From Bacillus sp. B1-b2 (GTDB lineage Bacteria; Bacillota; Bacilli; Bacillales; Cytobacillaceae): a stretch of 46,377 bases of DNA. Within the stretch, counting starts at the first letter, position 1; each line of letters starts with the position of its first letter. The stretch lies in contig NZ_WEHU01000033.1 in the NCBI RefSeq assembly GCF_009183415.1, positions 1-46,377 of the forward strand, read 5' to 3'. This document shows, in pieces, positions 44,105-46,377 of the stretch. Under the pieces are notes generated by a model. That model was not told the origin of the DNA. It ran no database searches and saw nothing but the letters and a program-made list of their open reading frames with translations. The translations under genes were made by a program, and so were the position numbers.

Positions 44105-46198
44105 ATGGTAGGGATAAAAGGGATTAGACTTAAATGGAAGAATAGTGTAACCAAAATGAAGAAAGTTGTCCAAATGAAGAATATTGTTACTAAGATACCT
44201 AAAGGTAAAGGAAAAGATAGAGTAAAGAAAAAAACAAAATCACTTACCATTAGAACAAAATTAATTATTTCATTTTTTTTCATATTATTACTGCCAAGCA
44301 TGATTATAGCACTCTTTTCCAATAATACAGCTAGCACCATCATTTCCAATAATATGAAAGACTCTGCTTTACAAAGTGTGCATTTTATTAATCAGGAAGT
44401 TGGAGCACTTACTTGGCAAAAAAGCCAGGATGTTACGTATTTAGCAAATAATGTTAATTCTCAAATGTTAGATAGTGAACCAGAGAGAATTCGAAATATC
44501 TTTAATCAATACTTAGATCAGAATCAAGATATTCTAAATGTTTATTATATTAGAGAAGATGGAGAAAGCTTCTTGAATGCCAATCAAGGATTGCCAACAA
44601 ATTTTGATGGTCGAGAACAGCCTTGGTATACAGAAGCAATGGAAAAAGAAGGAGAAATCATCCTTTTACAACCACGGATTGATGAACGAATAGGAAATAC
44701 TATTGTAACTCTTGCAGGAATGACTGCAGATCGAAGTGGAGTTATTGCAATTGATATCAAAATTACAGCATTGACTGACTTAGTAAGAGGAACAAAAGTG
44801 GGTCAAAATGGATATATATTATTCTTAGATGCAGCAAGTAATTATATTTATCAACCAAAAGATATAGACTTAGGGAAAGATAGTAAAGATTCTGCGTGGA
44901 TGAAAGAAATATATAGTAATACAGATGGAGAAGTTGGGTTTACTGCAAATGATACAAGTAAAGTAGCACTCTATGAAACAGAAAAAATGACTGGATGGAA
45001 AATTATAGGGATTATGGATGAAGGAGAAATTGAAGAGGCATCCTCTACAATTGTACATAACAGTTTACTAGTATTAGGAATTTCTATTATTATAGGAGGG
45101 CTCTTAATTTTCTTAATCGTACGGTCTATTATTAATCCAATAAGAACATTAGCAAAAAGTGCTGAGAGAGTAAGTACTGGAGATTTAACAGAGAATATTA
45201 AAGTATTAGCAAATGATGAAATTGGAGATTTGACGTATAGCTTTGTCACTATGCAAGGAAGTTTACGAAGTATTATTCAGCAATTAAATCTTTCCATGGA
45301 GAAAGTAACTATATCTTCAGAACAGCTAACTGCTAGTGCTGAACAGTCTGCAGAAGCATCGAAGGAAATGTCTATTTCTGTTCAACATATTGCAGCTGGA
45401 GCAGAAGGAATCACAGGTAAAATAGGAACAAATACAAAGTCGGTAGATGAAGTATTACAAGGAGTCATCCAGATTGCTAATAAATCAACAACGGTTGTTG
45501 AACTTTCAAAAGTGACAACTGCTAGAGCAGAAGAAGGCCAAATCTTTGTTGATAATAATTTAGAGCAGATGCGATTTATTCATGCTTCTATACAACAATC
45601 TAAAGAAGTGATTGATAGTTTGTACCATCGTTCTAAAGAAATAGGAAAGATTATAGAAGTTATTCAAGCAATTAGTGATCAAACCAATTTATTAGCTCTA
45701 AATGCAGCTATTGAAGCGGCCAGAGCAGGAGAGCATGGTAAAGGTTTTTCTGTTGTAGCAAATGAAGTGCGCAAATTAGCAGAGCAATCTCAAGGTTCAG
45801 CAAAAATGATTGCCAATATTATTAACGATATCCAAAAGGATACGAAGTCATCTGTTCAATTGATGGAGGATGTTTCGAATAATGCGGAAGCTGGATTATC
45901 GATTTCAGAAGAGACAGCAGACAAGTTTGTGCAAATTATAGGAAGTACGAAAGAGACTGTTCCAGAGATGGAAAAGATGGCTGCAACCGTTCAAGAAATT
46001 TCAGCAAGTTTAATGGAAGTATCTGCAGCAGCTAATGAAATTTCCTCTTACGCTAATGAAAATTCTCAAGGTGCAGAAGAAGTTGCTGCTGTGTCAGAAG
46101 AACAATTAGCAACAATGGAAGAGATTAGTTTATCTGCAAAATCATTATCTGTTTTGGCAGAGGATTTATTAGAAATAGTGAAGAAATTTAAAATATAA
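44105..46198 (+). CDS. Methyl-accepting chemotaxis protein with dCache-type sensor
   Basis: A 697-residue chemoreceptor with the plan TM1 (about 55-75), extracellular dCache_1-type sensor (about 80-320, with INIYYIREDG-like, [10 protein letters not shown] and [13 protein letters not shown] segments), TM2 (about 320-345), HAMP, and a methyl-accepting domain with tip [26 protein letters not shown]. It begins with an unusually long cytoplasmic tail of about 50 residues rich in lysine ([26 protein letters not shown]) before TM1. AAAGGAG precedes the ATG. A double hairpin follows. PWYTEAM-type Cache sensors often bind amino acids or carboxylates; the ligand is unknown. Confidence 0.93.
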   Translation: MVGIKGIRLKWKNSVTKMKKVVQMKNIVTKIPKGKGKDRVKKKTKSLTIRTKLIISFFFILLLPSMIIALFSNNTASTIISNNMKDSALQSVHFINQEVGALTWQKSQDVTYLANNVNSQMLDSEPERIRNIFNQYLDQNQDILNVYYIREDGESFLNANQGLPTNFDGREQPWYTEAMEKEGEIILLQPRIDERIGNTIVTLAGMTADRSGVIAIDIKITALTDLVRGTKVGQNGYILFLDAASNYIYQPKDIDLGKDSKDSAWMKEIYSNTDGEVGFTANDTSKVALYETEKMTGWKIIGIMDEGEIEEASSTIVHNSLLVLGISIIIGGLLIFLIVRSIINPIRTLAKSAERVSTGDLTENIKVLANDEIGDLTYSFVTMQGSLRSIIQQLNLSMEKVTISSEQLTASAEQSAEASKEMSISVQHIAAGAEGITGKIGTNTKSVDEVLQGVIQIANKSTTVVELSKVTTARAEEGQIFVDNNLEQMRFIHASIQQSKEVIDSLYHRSKEIGKIIEVIQAISDQTNLLALNAAIEAARAGEHGKGFSVVANEVRKLAEQSQGSAKMIANIINDIQKDTKSSVQLMEDVSNNAEAGLSISEETADKFVQIIGSTKETVPEMEKMAATVQEISASLMEVSAAANEISSYANENSQGAEEVAAVSEEQLATMEEISLSAKSLSVLAEDLLEIVKKFKI

Positions 46199-46235
46199 GA
46201 AGTTTTGTTTAGAACCAATTAGATCAAGCCAAAGA

Positions 46236-46296
46236 AGTGGAGTTAACTACTCCACTCAGCTTGTAGAGAAAGTACTATTTTCTCTGCAAGTTTTTT
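46236..46296 (+). terminator. Double-hairpin terminator after second chemoreceptor gene
   Basis: A first hairpin AGTGGAGT / ACTCCACT (46236-46256) is followed by a terminator stem CTTGTAGAGAAA / TTTCTCTGCAAG (46260-46290, one G-T pair) and six Ts. Beyond it, 46297-46377 shows no gene. Confidence 0.9.
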
Positions 46297-46377
46297 ATTT
46301 CAGATAGAATTTAATGATTAGAATGGTTATTTAATTCTTCCTTTTCCATGAAAAAAGACTCTCATGCATCTATCCAA

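Noticed and set aside
44089-44349. 86-codon hydrophobic minus-strand frame over the second chemoreceptor N-terminus
   Set aside because: It is the reverse complement shadow of the lysine-rich coding segment; the plus-strand gene is certain.
1-46377. CRISPR arrays, insertion sequences, prophage genes, tRNA/rRNA genes, toxin-antitoxin or defence islands
   Set aside because: Looked for regularly spaced repeats, transposase or integrase motifs, and structural RNA cores on both strands; none found.

Overview
The window is AT-rich DNA with protein families and gene pairs typical of a spore-forming Bacillaceae. Evidence is the CdaS-type diadenylate cyclase, a sporulation-type sensor kinase, the YhcR/sortase D pair, an MTA-type MerR regulator, CsoR/CopZ/CopA copper genes, PerR and PhoP-like sites, YdgG/YdgH-like and MalL-like genes, strong Shine-Dalgarno sites and many GTG/TTG starts. 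The genus cannot be fixed from the sequence alone. No rRNA, tRNA, prophage, insertion sequence or CRISPR array was seen. The window reads as ordinary chromosome with accessory patches.

Layout. 1-4.2 kb: a 5'-truncated histidine kinase, an N-methyl amino acid oxidase, a small membrane protein and a fold type I aminotransferase. 4.4-6.6 kb: three single-gene redox units (flavin reductase, nitroreductase, FrnE-like DsbA protein). 6.6-7.6 kb: two overlapping CBO0543-like membrane proteins. 7.9-10.2 kb: three regulators (GmuR-like GntR/UTRA, MTA-like MerR, GntR/FCD). 10.3-13.6 kb: csoR-copZ-copA with two matching CsoR operators, then a 41-residue lysine/asparagine-rich protein. 13.9-16.3 kb (minus strand): aldo/keto reductase and PerR-box catalase. 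16.7-19.4 kb: aroK-aroD-aldehyde dehydrogenase. 19.5-21.7 kb: an antisense gene remnant, a C45 autoproteolytic hydrolase, cdaS and a 45-residue orphan protein. 21.8-24.7 kb: an ABC-F ATPase behind a hairpin-rich leader, and a YoaK-type membrane protein. 24.9-32.8 kb: a Na/Pi symporter, the giant wall-anchored nuclease/5'-nucleotidase YhcR and its sortase. 33-34.7 kb: a chemoreceptor. 34.9-37.6 kb: MalR-like regulator plus alpha-glucosidase. 37.7-42.7 kb: thioesterase, MarR-MMPL exporter pair and uppP. 43-46.2 kb: a PfkB sugar kinase and a second chemoreceptor.

How genes work together. The most interesting block is 24.8-32.8 kb. A phosphate symporter lies beside an extracellular enzyme that could degrade nucleic acids and strip phosphate from nucleotides; the 5'-nucleotidase half of that enzyme is duplicated in tandem, and the cognate class D sortase follows 7 bp later. 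Both promoter regions carry TTAACA/TTTACA-type repeats suggestive of PhoP control, so the block may be a phosphate-scavenging unit. Several regulatory layouts can be read directly: a 19-bp-spacer MerR promoter, paired TATACC-N7-GGTATA copper operators, an exact PerR consensus upstream of catalase, a MarR palindrome on its own -10 box, and a LacI-type operator in front of the MalR-like gene. No clearly new defence or mobile system was found.
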